This document shows positions 13,701 to 26,700 of a stretch of DNA of 64,000 nt, one piece after another. The position numbers were made by a program, and so were the translations under genes. Source of the DNA: Chrysomallon squamiferum (Eukaryota > Mollusca > Gastropoda > Neomphalida > Peltospiridae); NCBI GenBank assembly GCA_012295275.1, contig CM022670.1:29529938-29593937 (forward strand), in the 5' to 3' direction. How positions within the stretch are numbered: the first letter of the stretch is position 1; the number at the start of each line of letters is the position of its first letter. The notes under the pieces were generated by a model. The model was not told the origin of the DNA. It saw only the letters and a program-made list of their open reading frames with translations, and made no database searches.

Positions 13701-13819
13701 GACATCGATGATTAAATTTTTCCCCTTCTTTTTATAAAATTATTGATAAAATTAGTGCCGAAATATTATTTGTTAGGCTTACCATCACCCGGCTTTATAG
13801 TTTCGACTGTCACGCCCAT
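10780..13819 (-). CDS. FKBP1A: FKBP12-type peptidyl-prolyl cis-trans isomerase
   Basis: Coding exons, 5' to 3' on the minus strand: 13819-13783, 12938-12891, 12619-12530, 11926-11904, 11660-11587, 10834-10780. They sum to 108 aa, the exact length of FKBP12. The protein begins [12 protein letters not shown] and continues with the FKBP signatures [39 protein letters not shown] and FDVELLRLE, the expected C-terminus. The family catalyses prolyl isomerisation in the cytosol, binds FK506 and rapamycin, and modulates ryanodine/IP3 and TGF-beta type I receptors. Pocket residues Phe36, Asp37, Arg42, Phe46 and Trp59 (human mature numbering) are kept. Tyr82 is Phe and the preceding loop differs (NVAF instead of DYAY). 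The last intron is AT-AC, not GT-AG (separate entry); without its removal the frame stops two codons after Val-Tyr-Pro. It is transcribed divergently from MDC1. The gene may be FKBP1A or the common ancestor of FKBP1A and FKBP1B. Confidence 0.95.
10835..11586 (-). other. U12-type AT-AC intron in FKBP1A
   Basis: On the minus strand the intron begins ATATCCTTTT, a perfect match to the U12 AT-AC donor consensus. It ends TTCCTTGACAGTGACAC. TTCCTTGAC (10851-10843) fits the U12 branch consensus TTCCTTRAC, with the branch A about 9 nt from the terminal AC. Removal joins GGA GT to T ATA CCT CCC (phase 2) and restores the invariant FKBP sequence GHPGVIPP. No GT or GC donor can make this junction. Confidence 0.93.
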
Positions 13820-14788
13820 TTGGAGCGTCGAAATTATAAAAAAATTCTTCAGATTTGCACCTGAGAATTTTCTTTCTTTTTATTACTTTTTTCTCTCTCT
13901 CTCTTTCTCTCGAACAGAACGAGATTAAACGAGAACGTTAAATGTATCTACGCTTGCGCAATCTATTTTGCGGGAATTCCGGGTTCATGATTACAAGTGG
14001 TAATAAACGGTTGATTGTCCCGTTAATGAGTTAAATTATAACGTAGATTGCCATTATTTTGAGGTTAGCTAAAAAGGCATTTGTTATAATTGTTGATGTA
14101 TACATTCATCTTTGTCATAACAACAAAATGACACTCTTTAATCCGAGACATAGATTGGCGATCATACATGGATGGTATCACATGCGCTGAAAATGAGTCA
14201 GTGACAGCCGTCTCAATTAAATGATAAACTTTGTTTGATTAAAGATTCTGATAGCAGGTTTTGCCAGCCGATGTTAATATTTTCGAATTCGTATAACATT
14301 TAAAAATACTGACAATACTAAATTTGCAGGTAGTTATGATATAATAACATATGATCTCACTTGTTTCTGTCGGTTTGTTACCTCTTTACAGTTAACTTCG
14401 TTTATTAGGCTGTTAACAGAAAGTAAATTAGACAAACACATTGTTTTCCTTAAAATCACAACTTTATAAATTAGTACTGCACCTTATTATGGATGATATA
14501 AAAATCACAGCACTCAACAAGTAGATGACATTGACTATGAGTTAGTAACTCAGTTACGACTAGGTAAACCGTTGACATTTCTCTTTCTCCCTAAAAGTAG
14601 CTTGCACATCCATTGCTATAAACTTCATTCTTAGTTCATACAGCTCAAGAAAAAACTAAATGAATAATTTTAAACTAAAACTCATTTTTTGTAACAAAAC
14701 AGATATTTCACATTTATAATTTTACATCATGAATGTTTCTCTGAAGTATAATTAAAAATACTGACTTCAGTCATTACTGTACAGAGAT
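13820..14788. promoter_or_regulatory. Divergent FKBP1A / MDC1 promoter region
   Basis: This 969 bp stretch separates the start codons of FKBP1A (minus) and MDC1 (plus), so it contains both 5'UTRs and, by inference, a shared promoter. Close to FKBP1A is a CT-rich tract (about 13890-13915). A perfect TTGCGCAA palindrome (13954-13961), the C/EBP-type consensus, lies in a locally GC-richer patch with CpGs. I see no coding exon here. The transcription start sites cannot be read from the sequence. Confidence 0.5.
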
Positions 14789-17700
14789 ATGGATCTGGAC
14801 CAAACTCAGGCCATTCCTTGCAATTATGACTATGATGACAATGAAACTGATGATGAGACATCACAAACAGACAAGAAACCAGTAAGACTTTCCCAGTTAC
14901 AATTTCAATATAATGATTATGATAGAAAAATATTTGTTTACATTCTAAACATATACAGAAAAGCTTGGATTGTTTGAATTAATTTAAAAATACTATTTAA
15001 AGGATAATATTTAATATCCAAAAATGTAGTATAGCATTTGATGTGTTCTGTTAAACAGAAATTATAATACTTTATTATAATTATATTAATTATGTATTTT
15101 TTCTGTTTCAGATAGCTTATATCAAGGTGCTGAGTCATAAAGATGTGTCAGAAGAAATCTTTCCATTATTTGAAGGTAACATTTGAAATTTATACATTAC
15201 ATATAATAAATACAAATAACTGACAGTGTACACTTGAGAGAAAAATTATAGATACTGTAACAGTTTAACAAATCTGAATGTACATTTCCTCAGTTTGTTT
15301 TCATTCAGTGACATTAACTAGTCCAATTTTTAATGTTATTTTAAATAAGAGCTGTTTCACTAAAAGGTATTAAACACTAGTTACTATAAGTTTATTTTTG
15401 TAAGATTTAATTGCATTATCACTGTGTGGGTGTCAGAGCAGTAACACAGGTTTATTTTAATATGTTTTTAAATGTATTGCCTTAGAGAAAACTCAGCAGA
15501 GAGTAGACATGGTGAAGTGTTTATAATTCATTTCAGTGGTCATTAATTACATCTGAACTGAAAAAGTGAAAATTTTATTAAAAAAAAAAGTAATCATTCT
15601 CACAGAATTTTATTGTGGGGCTGGCCTTTCAGTAATTTTGATATTTATCTTTGCAAAATTAATCTGTGTATTTTGGCTTTAAATTTAGTTTTATTTAATT
15701 TTTAATTACAATCTCGGTTATTCATGAAAAAGAATTGCAGATTTAATCTATTTATTCAAACCTTTAGGAAAATGTTAGTAAAATATTTTAAATTTGTAAA
15801 TATATAATTTGTTGTTTAGGTGATAATGTTATAGGAAGACAAGAAGGCTGTAATGTTTGTATACCTGTAAAGGTAAGTACATTATTCATATGGTTTTATT
15901 GATGTTTTACAAATCTCTGAATCTGTTACATTACAATGATCTCCCTTTATCCAAAATAAACAGTCCAAATAATAATAAACCTCACTGATTCACTCGGTGA
16001 CTGACATCTGTTATTAACAGTCATAAAAATTAATATTATTTAGGTGTTTGATAAAATATAGCAGGTCTTTACATAAAAATTAATACATTTGTAAGTTTGG
16101 TAAATTGTAACATTTAATGCTGTTAGTTTTTTGTTGTTAATAACTGGGAATCATTACAATGTCAAATACATATTATCCAACAGTTTTAATTCACTAGTGG
16201 AAATAAATAAATATTTCATATTGCCATGTAATAATAACATGTTTTTATCTTCTTTTCTATCTCAGTATTAAATGTGCAGTTTTGTTTTTATACCTATATT
16301 TAGGCCCTGTCAAAACAACATGCTTGCATAGAGATAAGAAGAGACAGTTATCTCATTTACGACAGGGAAAGTCGCAACAAAACTCGCAGAGGAAAAGTAT
16401 GTATTATCTAGCATTTTATTGTCCATGTTATTATTATTCCAGCTAAAACTGACATTACTATATAAATAATTAAGAGTACATTTTTTTCTTTCTCAAATAA
16501 TGTTGGTTATTGACTGTTATAAAAGTTGTACATGTGTAACTTGTTTTTAAAAGATTATAAGAATTCTGTTGTTTTTGTTTTGTATTTTTCAGTTGTTTCT
16601 CACCCCTAATGTTCGATATGAATTGAAACATAACGACCATCTTGTTTTAGCAGACATAAACTGCATCTTCCAGATTAAAAAAGAAGTAAATAGTGTTTGT
16701 TATATATTGATTAATGTTTGATTTAATGGTGTCATTGTAGATAACCCAAGAAAATCTAAATGTTTTGTTTTTTAAGTGAAATTAATATTATTATTATTAG
16801 AACAGAATGGCTGCAATTTTTTATCTTTACATCAGTGACAGCATTTAAAGTCTTTTCATTGTTAAGACTGTCAGATATTTTGTTTCTGAAATTTTTATTA
16901 TTGCAGTATTTTAATTTGATATCATTAACCACAAATGTATATTAAAATTTATAGTACTGTTAAGATTAGAGATAAGTTGTTTTTTCATCAGCTGATGTGA
17001 TCTAATCTTTTTAATTGTATTTTTATATTACACCTCATCATTTACTTTAAGAAGGAAAAACTGGTTTTTTATTTTACTTTTTTTATTTATGAAGCTTATA
17101 ATGTAAATAATAATAAATCTTCTGTAAAACATAAACTTCCATAAAACAAACTTTATTTTATTTTAATACTTAAAGAAAAACAAATGAGCATGATTTGATA
17201 AATATTTGCTTAATATTTGTATATTTTAATGAGACTGATTATAAATTTGATAATATGTGACACCTACATATTTTATTGTAGATTCATAATGCTGAAATAT
17301 CTGGTTCTGAAACAGGTTCAGAATCGACATTGCCAGTTGAAAATGTGATGTCTAATAACAGTCGAGACAAATTGATGTCTCAGACAATTATTGTGGATGA
17401 AGATGAAGATGATGAGAGAAGTAATGACAGCATTGACTTGTTGCAGGAAATTCAGGTTTTTTTTCTCAGATCTATTCTGAACTATTCTGTTCATAACTGA
17501 ATTGCACACGCACATGCGTGCACACACACACACACACACACGCACACACACACAGAGAGTTTGAGAGATTGGCAATTCTTATTAATTACAGCAATTTTAT
17601 TTGTCAGTACTTTGACCAGTGTTAAATGGGTTAGCCACCAGAAATGGTCATGAATTCTCAAATACAATTAGCTGTTTTTCCTTATGTTTCTTTACGTTTT

Positions 17701-20700
17701 CTGCACAAAAATCTTTTGCTTTATTTTTTGTATTTTAATCTCGATATTATCTTTTTTCAGAGTGTGAATGTTATAATTATAATCTGCAGTGGAACATTTT
17801 TTATTAATTTCCAGGCTTGTTCAAGTAATGTTAAAAAAACAGAAGAGAAAATGACAGCACCATATCTATTTTCTGCTGAAAATGAAGATAACACCAATGG
17901 TAAAAACAAACAAAAAACCCCAAAATAATAATAAATAAGGATTGGAAATTAATTATTCTCATTTATATAAATTGTTTTGATATGGTTTGATAAACTGTAA
18001 GTCGATTGATTCATGAAACAAATACAAAAATTTAATATATTTGTATTATTAATATATTTTCAGGTCATTACTAATATCATTAGCTCTGACATTATCTTTT
18101 GCACCTAGTAGTTTAGTAGGGTTTTATTTCTTTTTTCTTTTTTTCTTGTCATTAATTGTACGTTTTAGTGATATTGAATCGATTCATAAATAATTTTATG
18201 GATTATTTGATTTTGTTTCAGATAAAAATAAAAGTAAGGTTGCTGTTGAAGATACACCTATTCCAAACAAGAAGTCAAAAAGTACAATAATATTTTATTT
18301 TCTTCTGCTGTAGCAATAGGCAACACATTTTTTGACTTTGCTAGGTTTTATATATATTTATATCATAATGTATTTTGCTGTATTTTATAGTATAGATATA
18401 ATTGACTCATTTAATTTAAAAACCAAAAATAATTAATTATAAAATTATAAACTTCATGAAGTGCAAAGAAATTAAAGAGATTTGTATGACTTTATCTTTA
18501 ATTTGTTTGCATCAACCATGGATGGAATTTGGTATTTTTTTTTTGTAAATGATCTGGAAATATTTTTTATATCATCATCATCATTTTAAAAAAAAATGTT
18601 TGTTATTATTATTTTTAAGATTTGTCTACATGGGTGCTAGCTGAATCAGAATCTGATGAAGATGACAGTCCACAGGCTACTCTTGTATTTCCTGATGGTA
18701 AATACTGCTTTTTTAATCATAATGTTGTGATTCATAGCAGAAAAATGAATCCTTAATTGTTAACACATGCCAGTCACTGCAACCTACAACTTAATCTTGA
18801 TTTTAGTTTTAAAATGTTTTCTTTATTAAAAAAAAATTGAGATGATATATCAGAATTATATATGATGTTATTTGTTGTTATTTTATTTTTTTCTCACAGT
18901 ATTGCAGTTCTGATTAAGTCATATCAAAAATATATTTAAGGTGTATGTGAGTGTGTATTTGTATATATATATAAACACACACACACACACACACATACAT
19001 AATTTTTTCCTTGTGTTTAGATGACAGTGAGGAGTCAGCTGATACAGATTTGTTAATTGCACCTACCCAGGCATTTCTGGAAGAAAGTGTCTTGGAAAAA
19101 AACAGTGAAGGTACTGTTTAAGTTGAAAATAAATGAATTTTTATAACTGAAGGTTTCTTACAATATTTATTGTCAAGACAGAATATTTATTTGTTACACT
19201 TTTTTTGCAGGGTTTTAGGGAGGAGCAGGTTTGTCTTAAACAACAAAAATGTTACTTAAATGATTAATTATAAAAGTTTGTGTTATATATACATATAAAA
19301 TGTATACATTTTAGGGGGTATTTTTATTTTTTATTATTTTTTTAATGGAATGACAATTTCAGTGATTAATAATGCTGTATTATATTCTGAGATACAGTAA
19401 AGTGAATTTGATATTAAATGATATTAAATAAATAATTTCTGTTATAGATGAAGATAATGCTAAAACAAACATTCTTCTGGAAGCACAAACTCAGATGTTT
19501 TCTGATATTCCAAGTGAAAAGATGGAAGACACTGAATCTAAAAAAAACAACCAGGTTAAAACATGTTTACTAAAATAGTTAATAGTACCTAATAGTCTAT
19601 ACCTTGTATCAGAGTGAATCAAACCCTATCACTATCATAACACAGATGCTGTTCTTTAACCCAGGAACATTTTGTTCATTCTGAATTCCCCACAAGTATA
19701 ATTAAAAGGGAATTCAGACTGAAAATATTAGTGGCAAATGTGAGATCACAGTTTTTGTAGGTATTTATTATTAACAAGTTTGCAAATAAGCATGACCTTG
19801 ATCTTTGGTCTTTCTAATCAGTCCATATTGTATATACAAACTGTTGAAGAAAACCGTTAAAAATGTTCATTTAACTTTTTATTGTTTTTTTTTGTGTTGT
19901 TTGTATGGATGTTTTGGATGATTTTTTTAAAGATTTTATGAGGAATGTTTGCCTTGTTTTTTTTCTTTTTTTTCTTTTTATTTGGTTAAAGTAGGATTAT
20001 TCATGGAATTTGAATATACATACAGAATTTGTTGTCAAATTTGTGTCAGTCTCAGGTTCATAATCATGAATGTGGAAATCATTATTTTTAAACAAAACTT
20101 TTTATTTATTTCTAGTATTTTGATGAAATATTATAAATAACTGATACAAATTTTCATATTTAATGTTTCTTTTGTTGCTAATTTTCAGATTGATAAAAAA
20201 AATTTTCTAACATACTTTTCACTTCAGAATAATTCTAAAAGTGCTGTAAAGAAAACAAACAAAAGTAACATTATGGAAATGGGTGATGCAAAGAATTTGG
20301 ATATAAATGAAAACAAAATGGACACCACTTTCAAGGATGAGGTCAGGGGAAATGTTGGTCAAAAGTCTCACAAAACAAACCTAACAGCTGACAAACACCA
20401 AGTGACTGACGGTACTGAACATTCTGAAAGTACTACCCAAGAGTTTGAGGAGGACAAGAAATGTCAAAATGAATTGAGTCATTTGTTTAATACTTCCACA
20501 CTTGCATGTGATATGGTTGAAAGTGAGACAGAAAGCCGTCATTTAGAAAATAAAACAAATCAGAACAACTATTCATTGGTGTTAGCCATGTCAACAGATG
20601 AGAGACATAAAGGAGAAGACAGCACTCCAAAAATTGGTAATGAAGATGTTACAGAGATAGTTGTTAATAATGAAGCTGCCACTCAAATTGTTGGTAATGA

Positions 20701-23700
20701 AGATGCTACACAAGTAGTTGTTGATAATGAAGATGATACTCAGATTGTTAGTTATGAAGATGCTACTCAAATTGTTGGTAATGAAGATGCCACTCAAATT
20801 GTTGGTAATGAAGATCCTACACAAGTAGTTATTGGTAATGAAGATGCTACTCAAATTATTGGTAATGAAGATGCCACTCAAATTGTTGGTAATGAAGATG
20901 CTACTGAGATTGTTAGTAATGAAGGTGATAATCAGATTGTTTTAGAAGAACCAGAAAAGAAAGTTAAAGGTCAGAGGTTAAAGATTTGTTGTCTTTCTGA
21001 TGACAATAGTGCAAACCAGATACATGATAGAGTCAGTGACACTGCAACAGAACAGCAGAAATATCTTCTGGAAAATGACAATTCAAGGGAAAAACGTGAT
21101 GAATCGTGTTATGATGAACGCAATCAGCCATTTGAAATTACAAATTCAAATGAAACCATACAAGAACAAGCAAACAGTGCAGAACTTCAGACTGATCACA
21201 GTGAAGAGACTCTTCACATCTCTGATTCAGTATCTCTTCTGGAAACTGGACCAACAACAAATATTCTCACTGCTGAGGTAGCAGGCATAGTTAAGAAGAC
21301 TGAAAAAGAAAAAGGTTTGAAAGAGAAAAATGGAAAAATTAGTGATGCAGCTGAGATTTTGGAGACTTCTGTCGATAAAACTCTGCCAGTGAAAACACCA
21401 GAAAAGAAACAAAGAGGTCGGAAACCAAAAGCAAAGAATGAAAAACAACGGAAGTCTGAATCTCTTCCTTCTGATGATGCTCAGGAGTTAAAAACAGCAA
21501 CACCTGGTATGATAGAAGACAAAAATGAGCAGATGAAATCTGATCTTTCAATAACAAATATTACATCAACTGCTGAGGTTGATAAAACTCAAGTAATTTC
21601 AGACAGTGGTGATGTTGCAGCTAAATCTGATCCAGAATTAAAAAAAGCAAAGAAAACAAGACAGGGTCAAGGAAATAAATGTACGAAAACTAAAAATAAT
21701 TCAACTCTTGAAAAAGAATCATTGAAACCAAAAGAAAACATGAAAATTCCTCAATACAAACTGGAAATACAATGTAGAAGAAGCTTGAGAAATAATAAGC
21801 AGATTGATTTACCACAGAAACCTAAATTGGAAATTAAGAAATCTTTTAACAAGGGTTTTTGTTGCAATAATGAAAAAAATACAGCAACCAGTGATCAGAG
21901 TTGTGTTTCTAGCAATGATTCCACAGAATTGCACATTAAAAATAGAAATATAAATTTAAAAATGCCAATGTTTGAAAAAGATAAAGAGTGCAATGTAGAT
22001 ACTTTGGAAGCAACACAAGCATATTCACATGCTAATGAAGATGTGACAGAATCAAAAACACCATTAAAAAAACAGTCATCTAGAAGAGTGACAATATCTG
22101 AGAACACTAAAACTGAAAATAAACATCTAGAAGGTAATGTCTTTTCCTAAAAGATACGTTAAACTGATACAGGTGTTTCACTATATTGTAAATTGTCTTT
22201 GTTTTTGTGTGTGTGTGTGTGCAGAAAGAAAGATAATAGTAAAAATACTTTCAAGATACAGTTATTCCTGGATAAAGTTGAATAGAAGATAAAAAAAACT
22301 CTACAGATGTTTACTACTTAAAACATCCAGTAATAGTCTTGTACATTAAAATCAAATCAGTAATATAAAACATGGCAACCACAGTTTCAGTGAAATTAAT
22401 TTTGTTTGGAATGTTTTTATGTTTTTTCTCATAAATACTTAATTTCAAATATGAATTAAAGTGTTCTTTTTTCTTCTTTTTTTTTGACAAGCTTCTTTCC
22501 AAGATAGCACTAACTTTGGAATTGTTTCTTTAAATGTACATTGAAATCATTTGATTATTTCAGCTACGACTGTTGAAGAAACATCTGCAAGTGACATGGA
22601 TATTGGAAATGCAGTGAACTTGAACATATGTCAGGTAATTTCTTCTCCATTTGAAAGACTAATCATATATCTGCATTTACTCAGTATTTAACCAATTGTC
22701 TATAAGAGATAGAAACAGAAAGATAAGTTTAATTATCAGAAGTGTGGGATATTTATTTCATTTGTGTTTCATCCTTGTTGCTATTAGACATATCAAAATT
22801 TCTGGAATAAGCTCATGTCATTATTTATTTATTTATTTATTTAAATAAGAGATTTATTTTTATTTCAGGCGTTTAAGTAATAATAATTAATAGCAGTTCT
22901 TGTGAAATGTTTCATTTTGTAAATTAGTTGATGTGAATTATGCTATTTTGAAGTACAAATGTACATATTGAAAATAACATATAATATGTATTTGTTTCAG
23001 ACTTTTGCCCAATCACCCACAAAACCATCAATGAAAATGAAAAAAACCAGTTCTAAAATAAAAAATCAATCCACTGACTGCAAAAAGAATGAAATTGCTA
23101 AACAAAAAATTGAGCTTAGAAAAGGGAAAAAAAAGACTCCACATACAGATGAAACTACATCAAAAGTAAATACTGACAATAAGTCAATATGCTTGTTGAT
23201 TTCTAGATTTAAAGACTATAATAATTTTGAGGATGATCTCAATGTGTCTGATTTCTCAGAGCAATCTAGAAAACCACTAGTTAAAGATGCTAGTAAAAAC
23301 ATCTGTGATGTGTCAGAAGATTCTGTGGAGCAGGAAGATGGTTTTGTTTTAGATGAACTGGAGACTAAACCAACTAAGGGACAAAAACAGAGCATTCAAT
23401 GTAAATTGGCTAGAAAAAGATCTTCTGTGAAAGATGAAAATGCTGTGAGGCAATCTGCTGAAGAAGAGAAAAGTAAAACAGTGGATTATAACACATTGAA
23501 TGAACCAGTGTCTAAGCGGATAAGCACATGGTTATCTGTTTCTGATAATAATGCTACAACAAATTCATCTGCCATATCTCAAATGGTAACTAGGACTAGA
23601 TCATTTAGTGGCAAAAAAGAGAAACCATTAAGACCAGCTCAAAGTAAGGGAAATAAAAAGGATGAAACTGAAGAAAAATCTCCTAAAATGAGCAAAGATG

Positions 23701-26700
23701 AAAAGAAGAAACAAGAAAGTATAGATACGAGATCAACAAGAAAAATAAGAGATAACAGAATGATACAACAAGAAATAACTCTGATTGACAGAGAATCTTC
23801 TAGAAGACGAAAATCAGCATCAGCAGTGAATGTTATTGCTGAAAACAAATTGAAGCAGGTTAAACTTGACAAATTCACCATCTCTGGTTCAGGAGAATTG
23901 CCTCCCTCAGCTAAAGGAAAAAGTAAATCCAAGTCTGGCATTGAAAAAAATGCATGCCAGATACGATTAACTAGAACGTCCTTAGAATCTCAATCTGATT
24001 CTAATTCAGTTGCTGTAGCAGTCAAAGATTTAGGGTCATCTAAGAAAACAAATAGGAAACGACTTGGTCAAGAAAACAGTCAGGCAAGTATATATCAGTT
24101 TAGCATGATACTGTTATTACATGTGTGTGTGTGTATGCATACATAGGCACACTCGCACACACAGGTTATTTTGCTTCTGCTTATGACAGAGAGAAATAAA
24201 TAAAATAGTTTCTATAACTTCTTATCTGAATTACAATGATTATTTCTTATATGTTTGTGGGCTTAGACTATATGTAAATGTATTTTTTTATATATCTTAA
24301 AGTTAATTGTTTACAAAACCTATTTTCCACAAAATGCTTCATTATTATTTTTTGTTAATGTACTGTTTTTTTCAGGAAGACGTATCTACACCAAGAAAGA
24401 TTGCTAAGTCATTAGCAAGAGAAACAAGGTCAACACGGACTGCTACTCAGAATACAGGATCAACATCATTAAGATATAAATCGCTAACTTGTAAACCTAA
24501 AATTATGTTCACAGGTGTTGTTGATGAACAAGGAGAAAAGGTGAAAATATAAAATTATGAAAATATCTGTATAACGTTTGCAGTGATGGTAACAAAATAT
24601 ATACTACTACTATTACGACTACGACTACTACTACTACTACTACTAATAATAAATTTACCCATCTGTAACCAACAAAAGATACTGAAGAAAACTGGAGAAT
24701 TCTAAGCAACTGTGTTCATATATGATCATTAAGAATAGATGTAACATAACATCAGATACACCAATTAAATATATATATTAGAAGGTCTAAATCTGTCTAA
24801 TCATTCTGTATTTTTTTATATAATTTTTTGCAGGTAGTTCATGAGCTTGGTGGAGAATTGGCAGCAACTATTTTAGATTGCACTCATCTGGTCACTGATA
24901 AGGTTAGATAAATGGTCTTAGCGGTTTTACTGGGGTTTTGGGAATTGCTTTTTTTTAATTAATATATTTCTTCTTTATTTTTTTTTATAGTTATTATAAC
25001 AGTACAAGATAAACTGAGAACATTTTCATTATATTAAAAACAATTTAGCTTTGAGGACTTTTATAATTTTATTGCTTCAGAATTGGTTGCCTTGGGTCAC
25101 ATAATTATTCATTTCAACCAAAATAAAGTTTGTGACCTTGTAAAATGTCATTTATAAAGATATTTCAGAGACTGTTAATGATGAAGAGTAAAGTGACTGT
25201 GTTTATAATTTTTATAAACTAAGTTTTATTAATGCCAATGTTATTTAATTCCATTTCACTATTTCTAATTCAGGTGAGAAGAACTGTGAAATTTCTAGGT
25301 TGCCTTGCCCGAGGTCTGCCCATTGTCAGTCCACAGTGGCTGCAGAGTTGTAAAGATGCAGGGACATTTATTGGTGAGTATATATTGATACATCTGAATA
25401 TCCAGTTTCATTTAAATATTTGGGGGTTTTTTCTTTTCTTTTTTCTATTTATAAACATATAAACATTCTTCGTTTTTTTTTTTTAATTTTTTAAATGAAT
25501 AATGACTTTTTAAATTTTTTTATAAAAAATGTGTATATAGCAACATGTCTTTATGAGCTATTTGTATTTTCAAATTGTGTAATTTGTATTTGGACTTTTG
25601 GATTGTTAATTTATATGAAATATATGAAAAAGTAAATAACGCAGATAAATGGATTCTTTTTCTTTTATTCTTTCTATGTACAGAGTACTCAACATATTTG
25701 ATTTCTGACAATGCTGCTGAACAGCAGTACAAATTTTCTTTGAAAAGATCAATAGAAAATGCTTCTAACAAGCAGATGCTGAAAGACTATAGGATTCATG
25801 TGACAAAGTCTGTGAGACCAGATCCAACTCAGATGAAAGGTGAGAGGATTATTTAATCATCTTTTTTATGACTAAGTTTATTTGTATGTTTATTACTATT
25901 ATCAGCATGTTTGACCGTAGTTTAGATTTGTAATACTGCCATTCATATCCACTCTTGACTGTAGTTGAGACATCACATAAACATAACTATTGGCATTCAC
26001 TGGAGTTATGTATCTTGATTCTGAAAGTACTAGAATATAAGAGAGAATGAATCAAATAAAATGCTCTTTGTCTGATAATAAACTGTTTTTCTTCATAAAA
26101 TAGTTTTTAAAAGATTGTCTGAATAACTACATTGCTGGTCTGATTGGTCAAAGCTTATAAACAATGAGCATGATACTAGCATTCTGACCAAATTGCTTCA
26201 AGTTATTTACTGAAAATATAAAAAGATAACAATTTTTCAAAATGTTTTTCACCAACAAGAATGTTTTTGAAGAAATTTTAATACTAATTCTTATTATTCA
26301 AAAATATTACTTACATCTTTTCAGAAATTCTACAGTGTACCGGGGCAAAGGTATGAAATTGTAAATGAGTAATATTGAGTGAAACCCACAGACTACATTT
26401 AGAAAAATTATCATGGAAATGTAGTATCTTTTATATATTCTGTTGTAATGTTACCATTAATATGTTTCCAAATCTGAAATTAAAAGTATTTTTTTTCTTT
26501 CTTCTGGTGTTTCATTGTGAAAAGAATGAAATATTAGTCTCAATAGAAATAATATCAGTATAATACAATATATTTTTATTGTTTCAGTCTTGAAATGTGA
26601 AAAATAGACTTTGATAGATTTTATCTGAAATAAAATCTATGCTTTGAGAAGTTTAAAATGGAGATTATAGAAATGTACAGACTTCTTCTTTTTCTTTCAG

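Noticed and set aside
17755-17814. Alternative acceptor (ttttttcag near 17760) extending MDC1 exon 7 upstream
   Set aside because: It is in phase and cannot be excluded, but it would add a very hydrophobic Ile-rich stretch unlike the acidic disordered surroundings; the acceptor before 17815 fits better.
20591-20881. Minus-strand open frame with regular IFITNN repeats
   Set aside because: It is the antisense shadow of the MDC1 TQ repeat; the plus-strand frame carries the gene and its splice sites.
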